This document shows, in pieces, positions 1 through 12,439 of a stretch of 64,000 nt of DNA; position 1 is the stretch's first letter; each line of letters begins with the position of its first letter. The position numbers and the translations under genes were made by a program. The notes beneath the pieces were generated by a model, which had not been told where the DNA came from, ran no database searches, and saw only the letters and a program-made list of their open reading frames with translations. This DNA comes from Viola odorata (Eukaryota; Streptophyta; Magnoliopsida; Malpighiales; Violaceae): NCBI GenBank assembly GCA_963691705.1, contig OY829543.1, positions 50,944,564 to 51,008,563 of the forward strand, read 5' to 3'.

Positions 1-39
1 GGTTACCGCACACTCACCGAGAAGCACATTACAGTATGA
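1..39 (+). other. Possible C-terminal end of a gene entering from the left edge
   Basis: From base 1 there is an open frame of 12 codons (GYRTLTEKHITV) ending in TGA at 37-39. It is followed by mixed-composition DNA to about 180 that looks like a 3' UTR before the sequence turns strongly AT-rich. This could be the last codons of a plus-strand gene whose body lies outside the window. Twelve residues are too few to name a family, and chance is a real alternative. Confidence 0.22.
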
Positions 40-810
40 ATCAAGCAACATAAGAGATCGTTTCTCTTGTTCTTTTCCAGTACAGCTATTTGGTCTGGTT
101 TCATGTTAGTACTATGTAATCTCGCCGCTGGTGTAATGAGTTTACCTTGTCATTACAAGTTTACAACAACTATTTTTAGGAAACTTCATTTGTCCCGTAG
201 AGTTCATCTCAATGAAAAATGAAAGAAATGAATGAGAAAATTTTAAAAAAATTGTAAAAGAAAAAATTAGCTAGGTTTTTTCATTGTATTAGACTCTACT
301 GCATTTATTATATTTTATTGTCCAAAAATCATTATTTTAACCATTTTTATTATTTTATTTGCATTTTTCAACCAAGAATTATAACTTCTAAACAACTATG
401 TTGTGTTTATTGTCACTCTAAAAAAAAATATTAGAATAGTGTTAGAAATACTAATACTTATAAAAATACATGTCTATTTCCACATTCAATTCACATATAA
501 TTTTATTTGTAAAATAGTATCCCAAGTATGAAATAAAAATCACAGTAGTCAAAAAAAATCATAGTGATTTTTTTAATTGATATCTTCTCATATAGTAATC
601 AATAATTACTCCATAAGAAAAAGGAAAAAAACATACTTAATGATAATCGTTAATCCACAAGAATCTAGCACACATGAATAGTCATAATGGGTTAATCAGT
701 CAGACCATTTACTGCAAATTCATCCATAAATGGAGCAAAATTGAAGGCCAGTTGATGAAACATAATGACAAGATCAACCAACGGCTACAATACATCACCA
801 GAACTTGTCT
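40..810. other. AT-rich spacer, 3' flank of the TNL gene
   Basis: No coding region is supported. Bases 40-180 resemble a plant 3' UTR. Bases 180-660 are AT-rich with poly-A and poly-T runs. Bases 660-810 are probably the 3' UTR and polyadenylation region of the minus-strand resistance gene that ends at 811. Confidence 0.5.
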
Positions 811-3800
811 TTAGGCAGTCGGTTCCTCATCAGAGGCACCAACACTTGGTGATCCTTGAGATGCTTCATTGCAATCATAATCACTTGCATCCAAAGTGAT
901 GGAGCTCTGAAGCTGTTCACTCGTGTGATTCAACTCATTAATATCTTCAAGAGATACTAGACGAACCCCACACTTGCTCACTGTTACTTTGCTCACTGTT
1001 TTGGGCTCAACCAACAACTGAAGGCGATTAAGGCATTTGTTCTGCAATTCCTTAAGGGAACCTTGAGACACATAAAATGACCAAAGGTGCGGAGTGGGTG
1101 CACCTTTTGAGTTATTACCTTCAATGTTAGTAGGAGTACTGCGAGACCCAAAACTATACTGTGTTCCATCCACTGTAAGACTACAAAAAAGGTCCAAATA
1201 TCCATAGATTCTATACACATTGAAAGCAGCGCAAACAGAAAATCCCATCCACTGGGAGTCAGACTCAGAATTACCAAATATAAAATTGGGAGGCAAATGC
1301 AAGCTAATTGAAGAACCCTTGCTTTGATGGCTGAACCACTTTGGAATTTTACTCCCAGGAATAAAACTTTGAAAGTAAGGCTTTGGTTTGAATTGGTCCT
1401 GTACCATAAAAAAGAATATAATTAATGTATGTGTGTATATAAAAATGGAGAGAGTAAATGAACCAAAAGTTAGACCTGAAGGTATCTTCTAAGCATTCTA
1501 AATGCAATGTCACCACCATCATCCTCATTCAATTTCGTGCATCCAAAGCAGTGGTACACTGATGCGGCCTTATTGCATAGAGTCATTGGATCAGGTATCT
1601 CATGCAATGAAGAACAACCATTAAATGTTACAAATAAGACTGTGGATGGAACCTCAGTCACTGATTGAAGCAACTTGCAATCGTCCAAGAAAAGATTATC
1701 GAGGCCAGAAAGTTGACTGATACTTCTCGGGAGAGAGATAAAATCATTGCCACTTAGATTTAAAGACTCCAATGAAGATAGGTATCCAACATCATCAGGT
1801 AATGCTCCTTCCACTAAACTACAGTAACTAAGATCCAGCTTTGTCAAAGAATGCAGGCCTTGCATAGATGGCAACACCAAACCCATGGGATTGGCACTTT
1901 TTCTGGGCATTAAAGGAATAGGCCCAAAATATGAGGAAAACCTTGTTAACCAGTTGCTTGGGTCTCCTTTGCATCCACGGAAAGATAGTTCTTTGAGATT
2001 CTTTAAAAGAAAAATGGACATTGGAGGCCGTTTAATAGCAGTTCCACTGACATCAAGGCTCTCCAAACATTCTAATTCCCCGAAATTACCCGGCACATCC
2101 TCAATTTTACAACAGCCAGCAATATCTAGTGTTTTGAGAGATTTTACATAAGTTAAGCTGCTTGGAAGACTTTGAAGGCTTTTGCAATCTCGTAAGTTCA
2201 AATAAATGAGCTTTTTGAGAAGTCCAATTGATGGATGGACCTCAAACAACCTTGTACAACCGACAAGAACCAGCTCCTCAAGATTTGGAATGCCAGTGAA
2301 ATCTGGAGTCTTGGTTAGGTATTGGGAGTGGCTAAGATTAATGACTCTTAATTCCTTCAAAATCTGGAGTCACAACAAAAAAGGAAAAAAATTTACCAAT
2401 CAAAGGTCAGAATAGATCACATGCACTATCGTTTTTTAGGAAAAAAAGAAGAGAAAATGCTACAAAGTTCAAATTTATGATCTTACCTTAATTCCATCCC
2501 AAAGGCTTTGGATACGACTGTAACACAGTTCAAGTTCACAGATGTTATCCAACTGAAAAGGTGTTGGCAAAGATTTAGAAGGGTATCCATGCCAGTGTAG
2601 AAACCGGAGCTCACTGGAAAGACATCTAGGTCCTTGGATGAGATGCACATTATCAATTTTAAGCAGGCGTAGTTTGGTTAATTTTGTCAAAGCCTCCACA
2701 TTTCGTTTTGTCTCTTCTACTTCAAGTAGTTCTAAGAAAATTCCTTGTATTTCTGCTCCTCCCTAAACAACCAAAGGCAAAAGACGAGTGAATAGAAAAA
2801 AAATATGGAGTCGAGACTCAAGAGTGTAGTGTGAACTGTACGCTTTAGTGACAGTTCAAGTAGCTTTCTGAATTTTGTAGAGAAAATACTCACCGTGTTC
2901 TCTACCAGAACATGAAAGATATCATCCTTCATCCATAATCTACTGCGTTTTCCTGGCTCCTCAGGGGACTCTCGGCGAACAATTTCCTTACCCATTGTTT
3001 GCAACATATCATGGATTTGTATTATATTTTTTGAAACACTAATGAGAGATTTATCAATGAGAACTTGCATTCCTATATCTGCATAGAAGCCACAGCTATT
3101 AAGTATTCTTGTCACGCGATCTTTGTCCATCTCCTTAAAAAAGCATGCGATATCTAGAAATATTTTTTTCTCTACCTCCTCAAGCCCATCATAACTTACT
3201 TGAAGCACATCTAGAATTTCCTTCCTGGGAATCTCATTCAGTCTAGCAATTGCACTTTCCCATACAATTACGCTTCTCCCATGTAAAAAAGAGCCTAAAA
3301 CTTCAAGAGCTAAAGGAAGACCATTTGCATAACCCACAACACACCTAGACAGCTGCACATAATCCTTTGTAGGTTGGTCTTGTTTGAAAGCTTTCCAACT
3401 AAATAAAATAAGAGCATCATCGTCATTTAGACCTGCTACTTCATATACTCTGTCTACCCCAACACTTTTCAATAAATGTCTATCTCTGCTTGTGATGATT
3501 ATTCGACTGCCGGAACAAAACCAAGCAAGATCCACAGCCAATGCTTCCAACTGCTTCAAGTTATCCACATTATCGAGGACTAGAAGAATCTTTTTGTGTT
3601 GCAATCTTCTCTTAATCTGACAGATTCCTGTTTGAACATCCCATATCTTTATATCTTGTTCCATTAAGACTTGAGAAAGGAGCTGTTCTTGTAAACAAAG
3701 TGGTCCATGTTTCTCAAAAACTTGTTTAACATCTAGAAAACATATGCCTTCAAACTGCCAACCGACCCTATCGTGATAAACTCTAGCAACTGTAGTTTTG

Positions 3801-4655
3801 CCCTTCCCACCCATACCACAAATGCCTATGAGGCGAACATCATCTAATCCTTCACCAAAAAGTGCATTCATTTTCTTCACGTGAGAATCCATTCGAACTA
3901 AGTCTCTGCTAATACTGGGCAATGTATGACTCAACTTTTGCCACACCATTTCCAGAATTTCTTTAATTATTTCGGTCTCGTTCCTATACACAAGAATCAA
4001 ATGGAAAAAACATTCAAAATCGCAACTAATGATACAAATTCACTGTCATCAACAAACCAATTTAGGTATAATTTGAATGCAAATTGATGAGACAACAAAA
4101 GAAGCAAATCGGAATCAAGAAAAAGATTAACCTGTTGTCAGAAGTCCACCCAGACAGATTGCCCAATTTCGTCAGTACTGATCTCCAATTTTGCACCTTT
4201 CTTTTACTATTATCATCCTCTTGGTGCTTCCCAAACGCCTCCGCAAAACTTCCCTTCTGTTTCCTCACATCCGATGGGTCAACACCATAGAAGATTGGAA
4301 GGATGGTTTGACCCATCTGATGACTGCTGCTGCACTCAACAATCTTAGCCAGCTCATCCAAGCACCAAGATGAATTTGCGTAGTTCTCGGAGATGACGAC
4401 GACGGCGAATCTGGAATCCTCAATTGCTTTCAAGAGCTCCGGCGCGATCTCTTTGCCTCTCTCGAGTCTCCGGTCATCCTTGAAAGTAACGATCCCGGTC
4501 CGGGTCAGAGCAGCATACAGATGATCGACGAAGCCTTGTCGGGTATCTTCTCCTCTGAAACTTAGGAAGACGTCGTATGTCCACGGAGGGAGGGGAGAGA
4601 GTGACGAGCACTCGATGTGGGTATGCGTTTGAGTGCTTGTGGTCGAGGAAGCCAT
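811..4655 (-). CDS. TIR-NBS-LRR (TNL) disease resistance protein with C-terminal C-JID domain
   Basis: Intracellular immune receptor. Five exons on the minus strand, 4132-4655, 2894-3983, 2487-2762, 1476-2363 and 811-1398, keep one frame and give about 1121 residues, normal for TNLs. The TIR domain begins at residue 27 (DVFLSFRGEDTR) and keeps the NADase glutamate (Glu101 in SSWCLDEL). NB-ARC shows a P-loop at 231-239 (GMGGKGKTT), kinase-2 (KILLVLDNVD), RNBS-B (IIITSRDRHLL) and GLPLAL. The MHD motif reads IHD at 498-500. The linker exon has the usual EGIFLELLEVEE-like start. Exon 4 carries about ten LRRs, and exon 5 is the post-LRR C-JID domain (QSFIPGSKIPKWFSHQS). The start is the first ATG before the TIR. 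No stop or frameshift interrupts the model, so the gene looks intact. The pathogen recognised cannot be read from sequence. By family knowledge, TIR NADase activity would signal through EDS1. Confidence 0.93.
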
Positions 4656-7399
4656 TAGTGGAGCTTCTAGTACTTCATTTTCCTTCCCTCCTATTTTCCT
4701 TGCTCAACCAAACAATGAAAAATATAAATTTTCCTCCCATTTTCCTTCCAACCAAATATAGTGTAAGTCAGTCCTACACAACGTCCGTGGAAGTTACTCA
4801 TTCAATAACTAATAAGAACATAAAAAGAGACGTTAGCAGGTATTTCTTTATAAGTTATTGATTATAAATGTGATTATTAAATATAAATGATTATAAAATT
4901 AAAGATTTATAATATTAAAATATAAAATATAATAAGTTAGAATGTAAATAGTCAATTAAAAAACTTTAGAACAAAGAAAATTAGCAATAAAAAAATTAAA
5001 AAAAGAGCACAAATGATAAAATAATTATAAAAAAATATGGGGGAAAATATAAATTACTACTAAAATCATGTTACGAATTTTGTTTTTACAAAAAAAAATG
5101 TCATGTATATTTAGCCAAATTAGGTGTATTTTTTGATAATTGATGTAATTAAATAATTTTTTTAAGCTTAATTATGTCTATAATAATAGGTAAAATATAA
5201 AATGTAAGAGAAGAATTAAATAATTAGAAAAGAAATAAGGAATTAAAAAATGTTAGAAAAATATAATAATAAATGAACTATGAAAATGAAAAAAATAAAT
5301 GGAGGAAAATATACTTCAAATAAATATAAAAATTAAAAAATATGGAAGAAATAATATATTACTAAAGTCATGATGTAAGAACAATTTCTATTTTTTCTTT
5401 AAATAAAGAGTCATATAAATGGATAAAAATATTTAAAGAGAAAGTATAACAAGGTGTATTGATAATAAATAAAAGAGAAAGTAAAATATGGAAGAAATAG
5501 AATAAGAAAAAAATAAGGAATGATGAAAATCGAAGAAAATTTGATAATAATAAAAAAAAAACTGAGAGAATAAATGGCTGGAGGTGGTTCACGTTATATT
5601 GTAAGAATTAATCTATTTCAACCAACAAAAATATATATTACTGTTAAAGTCATGCTATAAAAAATATAAAACATAAATAGTAATACAAATAGGCAATTTT
5701 GTTTAAAGAGTTAGAAAAAAATTACGGTGAAAATATATAGTAATGATAAATTATGCTAAAATATTATTTTTTACATTTTTTTAAGAAATAAGGACTTAGA
5801 CAAATTGTTATATTTTTTGACATAGATAGGAATGTTTACAACCAGACTCGATCTCGAAATATTTTTCTATCCATTCTGTAGGAACTAAACTAAACTACAA
5901 ATGATTATTAACATCTAAAAGGTTAGATATTTACTTCTTTAATTGAGGTGATTGATTGTTTTAATATAAATCTATTACGTGTATAAATAATAGGTAAAAG
6001 AGAAAGAGAGGAGATGAAAATAAATTCAATAAATTAATTTAATTGATCAAATTATTATTTTACCTACTTATAAAAACAACAAATTCAATAATTATAGTTA
6101 CAAAATTAAAATATAGCTTCATTCGTAATCTTATTCAACCCATTTGTAACTTAAAGTATGATAAAATAATTTTTTTATTAATAATAGTACCATAAATTTT
6201 AAAAAATATAAATTAAATTGGAAAAAAATTAAATTAAATTTAATGCATTAACTAATTATTTATATACAAATTATTTATAAATGATAACACATATACTTCA
6301 AATTTACATTTATACAACAATCTGATGTTTAAAAAAAACTATATATAAACTTTAATAATCTAAAGTAAAATTATTTTGATCCATAAACTCACTAAACTTT
6401 TTTGACAAACAACATACCTATAACGAGAAATAACAATTTTATCTACCGCGCAACGCGCAGACAAATAGCTTGTGGAAAAAAAAATATATGGTGAAACTCT
6501 CATAGAGGCTTGAGAGGAAGTCACCTAAAATCTTTAAATTTCTCATGTGATGCCATGTGTCATCCATTGCATGCTTTAAAAATTAACATGTGTCACATAA
6601 TTAATAATTTTTATAATTTGATATTATTTTCCATCAAACTTATTGATTAGTTAAGTTAAAATCATTTAAGTTGCACTATTAAATAGAATTTATTTAATTA
6701 ATTAGAAATTATGATATAAGTTATGGAATTTAAAATGATTGAATTTTAAGGATATGAAAAGGCACATAATTTCATATATAAGTGTTCACAAAAGTTTCAT
6801 TTTGTTCACAAATATTTTTTGGGTAGTGTTTATATATGTTAATGTAAATTAAATTTAGTTTTATTTTTCATTTGATTAAATTGTAATTTTTTTAAATATT
6901 TTATTTATCTTGTAACTATATTTAATTATAAATAATTATTTATAGTCAATATCTTTTCCGTATTACACGTATAAAAATTAATATAATTTTATATACAAAT
7001 ATTCATCTGTTCATAAATTATAATCTCTTACGTCAATAACTTTTTGACACAACAATTCTCACTCAAACCAAAGCAAGAAAAACCAAAATACCCAAACCAT
7101 TGTTTTACTGTCCAAAGCAATCATTGTCTGCTTAAAATATGATAAGTTCAAAATCAAAGAACATTAACTTATTATTCCCATCCACCACATCCAGCAGAAA
7201 TATGAATACCACGCTTATTCTTCTGTCATTCCTAAACAATAGTAGCAGGGGAGGAATATAGAAATCACTTCCTTTTCCTTCCTTCGTTATGTCACAGGAT
7301 GAGTATTTTGCGCAACGATTTGACCCGTGCGGTACTTAACTAACTCATTTTTAACTTGTTAAATCAGCTTAAACTACCAAAGTACAAAGCTTGAGAGAA
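4656..7399. other. AT-rich intergenic spacer, TNL upstream region
   Basis: The first 150 bases hold the TNL 5' region, with pyrimidine-rich tracts. The rest is low-complexity AT-rich DNA with many A and T runs and no supported gene. Open frames here, such as 5368-5592, are lysine- or phenylalanine-rich by-products of base composition. A degenerate Helitron-type 3' end lies at 6447-6472 and is listed separately. Confidence 0.6.
6447..6472 (+). repeat. Degenerate Helitron-like 3' terminus
   Basis: A GC-rich palindrome GCGC-AAC-GCGC (6448-6458) stands alone in AT-rich DNA. It is followed ten bases later by CTTG, close to the CTRR end of Helitrons. The layout matches the intact Helitron end at 14258-14289, which has the same AAC loop and similar spacing. 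I found no matching 5' TC end, so the rest of the element is probably eroded. Confidence 0.4.
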
Positions 7400-7800
7400 T
7401 GTTAGTATAAATAAGCTTTAAGAACTTTAAAAGGAGGCGCACAAGAAAACTTGGAGAGTGAGTTCTTACCCCTATATATACATGTCTATGTCCCCACTGG
7501 ACAACTAAGATGTGTTTAATCCGACAGTGCAGATTAAGGGTTCTAGAACATTCACCTTCTAGGCTCCCACTAGATCCTTTTCTGAAGGTTCTACACCATT
7601 TTCCATAATGGTTAGATTTCCTTAGACCCTTCCGGAACTTTCCGGTATATTGGAGAACACTTGAATCTTTTTGTTCATGTTTTGGCCGACCAACCCATGA
7701 ATTCGTCCATGAACTGTCCCGTATAACCTTTTTCGACACCCACGTTCTCCTCTTTGTCTGAGCCATCCACGTGCCCTCCCGCCCCCGTCATGCACGGGGG
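7400..7800 (-). mobile_element. Candidate solo LTR or promoter-like retroelement fragment
   Basis: This block has clearly higher GC content than its surroundings. On the minus strand it begins with TGTCACCCCCGTG near 7803. It then has repeated TCTAGAA/GTTCTAGAAC-type motifs (7535-7560), a TATA-like tatatatag at 7473-7481 and a pyrimidine-rich tail, a layout seen in copia LTRs. I could not place the inner CA end, a primer binding site or a target duplication. The open frames across it (7374-7766 and 7622-7819) match no protein I recognise. It could also be the promoter or 5' UTR of an unannotated non-coding transcript. Confidence 0.25.
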
Positions 7801-8866
7801 TGACAATTGGAACGCACACAAACTTCCATCGTCAAACCATGCTTAACGAGTCCTTCTCCCTGTTGCATTTCCTCCGGTTTCAGCCAACTTGAAAATTCCA
7901 ACCCAAATACAAAAAATCCAGAATTTCCCCATTTCAAACCTTCCAAAATCCGCACCCAAAACGAAAAGACAAGTGAAAGGAGAAAATTAGAAATCACTCA
8001 CCGAAACAACATTGTAGTTCCATCACTTATCTCCCTTCATGCCAACACTTCTCCCTAATTACCTTACCACCTCCATCTCCTTGAAGACTCCCAAAACAAG
8101 ACCCAAAACTCGAAATTCGCAATCGCAAACTCTGATCGCCTTGAGTCAACCTGAACCCAGAAATTACTGAACCTCCTTCTCCCCATTTCATACAACTTCC
8201 AAAATCTGCAGCCGAGCCGCAACTTCTGCAAACCCCACCTCAAAATCTACGGGTTAATAATATTTTTGGTATCTTTATTCTACAAAGTTGTTTAAACTAT
8301 TCCCTTTACTGCATTAATGTATATTTTTCATCCATTTACTTTTCCACGTTAGATATTTCTCATTCGTGACCCGTTAAATTTTCAGTAAATACCTACATGG
8401 CCTAGCTGATGTTTACAAAATATTAGTATTTTAATAAATTTAATTTAAAAATTCATTTTAGAAAATTTATCTCACATGTATTGAGTTAATGCCTACCTTC
8501 AATGATTGGTGACACAACTATCTTTTGCCCAAAAAAACTATAGGCAAAAAGAAAAGGTTCAAATTTATCCCACCTCATTTCCAATTTAATTATCACCCTA
8601 TAAATTAACTCTACAATTCCTAATATATTTTCTATTAGTATTAATTTGATAATATCATTACCGTTGATTTTTTTTATTAAATTAAATCTTATACGATCGA
8701 GTGATCTAATTCATATGATAAATAATAATTAGATCACATAAAATTGACAGAAATAATAATAATAAGATCGAATTGAAACATACAGAAAATGATAAAAGAA
8801 ACGAAGAGTAAATTAGGAGCAACTGGTACTGGCATTAGCAGTATCAATTTTAACTTCCCCGAATAT
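7801..8866. other. Spacer left of the Mutator-like element
   Basis: The part 7800-8260 is comparatively GC-rich, with C-rich and A-rich patches and no continuous coding signal on either strand. From 8260 to 8866 it is AT-rich and featureless. No gene is supported. Confidence 0.5.
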
Positions 8867-9045
8867 AATAAATAAAGGAAATGCTAAACAGGTTGAAGGT
8901 TTTAGGTTGAAAACAGATTGAACCACATCATTAAAAATATCTATACTATATAAAAAGCACGAAGGAGCTTATTTCATTAAATTACTATTATATCCTTTAA
9001 TTATTAAAAAATTTAAGGGTGTAATAGACTTTTCATTTTTATAAA

Positions 9046-9577
9046 ATTACCTACAATATATCTATTATTCAACCACTTATTTAATTAATTAACCTACCTA
9101 TTATTAAAATTGAATAAATCTATTACTCAATCACTTATTTAATTAATTAATCTACTTATTAAATCCATTGATTATTTAATTAATTAACGTACCTATTAAA
9201 CCCTAAACTACAAAGCATCGCCAATAAAATTACAAAACTAATAACTCCACTCTTTTATATTTATTCAGTTCAGATTCACTCCTTTCTGTTTTATCAAAAA
9301 AAAAATCCATTTTCTAGATTACCTACAATATATCTATTATTCAACCACTTATTTAATTAATTAACCTACCTATTATTAAAATTGAATAAATCTATTACTC
9401 AATCACTTATTTAATTAATTAATCTACTTATTAAATCTATTGATTATTTAATTAATTAACCTACCTATTAAGCCCTAAACTACAAAGCATCACCAACGAA
9501 ATTATAAAACTAATAACTCCACTCTTCTGTATTTATTCAGTTCAGATTCACTTTTCTTTCCGTTTTATCAATTTTTT
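9046..9577. repeat. Direct duplication, about 260 bp, period 272, in the Helitron 5' region
   Basis: The stretch starting attacctacaatatatctat at about 9045 recurs at about 9318. Each copy runs through the same landmarks: several atttaattaattaa blocks, then CCCTAAACTACAAAGCATC, then the ttattcagttcagattcac end. The copies differ at only a few bases. This is a two-unit tandem duplication of the untranslated leader of the Helitron, upstream of its Rep remnant. Confidence 0.85.
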
Positions 9578-9659
9578 TTCCTTTTTCAAGACTAGAGTGA
9601 ATTCTATTTGGGTTTACATCATTTAGTGTAAAGTATGACAAAGAACTTGCTTCATCGAG

Positions 9660-12200
9660 GAAAGGAGTTTATACCTTTAAAGCTCAAGGTCAGGCATACC
9701 ACAATCTTCCTGGATTGGTGCCCACAGAGAATAATCCAGTGTATTTTCAACTTTATTTTTATGATACTGATAATGAGCTACACAATAGGATGAGAATTAT
9801 GGAGAATGTTAACTTGGATGAAAGCATTATGAATAAATTGATGAAGGTTTTGGAAAAGAACCCATATGCTAAATTTTTGAAAGGCTTCAAAAATATTTCC
9901 TCACTTGACGATTTACAAATCCATATCAACACAGGTGTTAATATTGATCAAAGAGTTTATAACCCGCCTTCTGTTGATCAAGTTGCTGCTATATGAATTG
10001 AAGGAAATAATTCTAATGTTCCATTTGAAAGAGATATAGTTGTTCATGCACATTCGAGACAACGCCACAGAATTAAACATTACTTTAGCTGTTATGATTC
10101 TCTCCAATACCCACTTTTATGCCCTAAAGGAGAAGTTGGTTGGCATCAGAATATTTTCAAACAATGCAAAAGGTCTTCCAATATTAATACAAAAACTACA
10201 GAAGACTTTTCAACTATTCTGATATTTACCTCTGCAGAAAATATTTTTGATCAAGAAACAGAATGTAAGCTTTTAATTAATACGATATTATTTCAATTTT
10301 TAGCTATATTTTTTTTCATGTGTCTTTTAGAATTTTCACATGATGTTTTTAACATATAGGTGTGCATAGACCTATAATATCAAAAGTATCATGTAGAGAG
10401 TACTATTGTTACAACCTTCAAATTAGAGCTTTTATACAATCGATACTTTTACTATCTGGTAGACTATTCCAACAATATGTTGTAGACATGTACATTAAAT
10501 TGGAGACTACCAGATTTGATTTCTTCCGTCATCAGCAAGCAAAAATCAGATCTGAATTGTACCAAGGAATTGCTGATAGTGTCATGTCAGGAGAAACTAG
10601 AGAAAATGAAGTGGGAAAAAGGTTAATCCTTCTTGCCTCTTTTGTTGGAGGCCACGAGATATGCGACGATGATACCTTGATTCGATATCATTGGTCCAAC
10701 ATCTTGGAAAGCCTGATTTGTTTATTACTATGACATGCAATCCATATTGGAAAGAGATTCAAGATCAGCTTACAGAGGGGAACTTGCATAGGACCTTCGT
10801 AATTTAGTTGTGAGGATTTTTCGAGTAAAAGTTCAAGATCTCAAAGATCAAGCTATTAAGAAACAAGTATTTGGAAAAGTAGTTGCACATGTTCATGTTA
10901 TTGAATTTCATAAAAGGGGAATGTCACACGTTCATATGTTAGTCATACTCGAAGAAGGTTTCAAAATTGTTTGTTCTGATCAGTTTGATAAATTTGTTTG
11001 TGCTGAAATACCAGATGAGGATGAAGAACCTCTACTTTTTCAATTAGTGACCAAACATATGATGCATGATCCATGTGGAGAAAGTAATAAAAAATGCGGT
11101 TGTATGGAAAATGAAAAATGCAGATTTCACTATCCACGAGGTTTTTCTTCTACAACTGTTGCTGGAAAAGATGGTTATCCAATATATCAAAGAAGAGACA
11201 ATGAGCAAAAAATAATTAAGAAGAACAAAGAGCTTGATAACCGATGGGTAGTGCCGTATAACTCTTACTTGCTTACAAGATATGGTTGCCACATAAATGT
11301 TGAGATCTGCTCCAGCATTAAATCAGTGAAGTATTTTTATAAGTACGTATACAAAGGGCATGATAAAATATCTGTATACATTGCATCAAATGATGGGAAT
11401 AATTTGGTTGATGAGATAGAACAATTTCAAGATGGGAGATTTGTCTCTCCATAAGAAACTGCATGGAGGATATATGAATTCAATTTAAATGAGATGAATC
11501 CTCCGATGATAAATTTGCAATTACATTTGCCTAATAAACAGGCTGTCTATTATTGGGATAATCAAAATTTGCAAGAAGTGGTACTTTGGGAGCATGTATC
11601 AAAGACAATGCTTACAGAATTCTTTACAATATGTTCTGAGAATCCAAATGCAAGACAATATTTATACAAGCAAGAAAAAAACTTTATTCTTAAAATTTTA
11701 TTTCTTTGCTTATTTATTTTCCAATGTCAGTATTAGTATATATATTATATTGTTTATTTATATTTATAGATATAGTACATTAATTAATGTTCCAATATGA
11801 TATCTTTCACATAATTATTTCTTATATTTTTACTACAGGAAATTTCCTGTGCATTTTGTCTGGCAATCTAAAGAAAAAGCATGGAAAAAAGAGAATCAAC
11901 GAGGGGTGTGATTGGTCGTGTAAATACTGCAAATCTAAAAGAAGGAGAAAGGTATTTTCTAAGGTTATTATTGAATCATATTAGAGGACCAAAGTCTTTT
12001 GAAGATTTATTGACGGTAAATGAAGTTATATGCAAAACATTCAAACAATCAGCACAAAAGAGAGGATTTTTTGAATCTGACGAGAGTATATCAGCGTGTC
12101 TAAGTGAATCCCTATCCCCCTTGATGTTATTAACTATGAATTCATGGACTTTCAAGATCTTCCTCATTGTGACCAAAGCAAACGAATTGGTAAGCAACTA
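9660..12200 (+). pseudogene. Helitron Rep (HUH, two-tyrosine) remnant, frameshifted, helicase part missing
   Basis: Pieces in successive frames match the N-terminal half of plant Helitron Rep/helicase proteins: 9670-9996 (QLYFYDT, then NPYAKFL), a continuation after the TGA at 9994-9996 (CYDSLQYPLLCPKGEVGWH), 10365-10733 (CREYYCYNLQIR, then LYQGIADSV) and 10810-11454. The last piece keeps the HUH motif in a canonical context (FHKRGMSHVHML) and the two-tyrosine region (YFYKYVYKG). A further piece at about 11840-12190 (YFLRLLLNHIRGPKSFEDL) normally leads into the PIF1 helicase domain. No Walker A helicase motif follows. An intron-like gap lies at about 11670-11838. In-frame stops and frame changes make it non-functional. 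Confidence 0.82.
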
Positions 12201-12439
12201 AATTTAAAAAATGTTGTAATCATTATTTTAAATTGATAATTCATATTCTACTTTCAATTATTTTAATGACAAATATTATTGATTTCGTTATTAGCGCAAA
12301 ACCATTCAATGGCAAATTTTGAGAAATTCTATTAATGGACAAAATGTAATATATTTATTTACTAATGTTCAATTACAGTTTTCCTTATATATAAAATCAA
12401 ATAATTACAATTTTGTTTAACAATACTTAAAATTTTAAA

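Noticed and set aside
5368..5592. Phe/Leu-rich 74-codon frame in the spacer
   Set aside because: AT-rich composition artefact without any gene context.
7374..7997. Three overlapping minus-strand frames of 65-130 residues
   Set aside because: No recognisable domain; the block is better explained as an LTR-like or non-coding segment.
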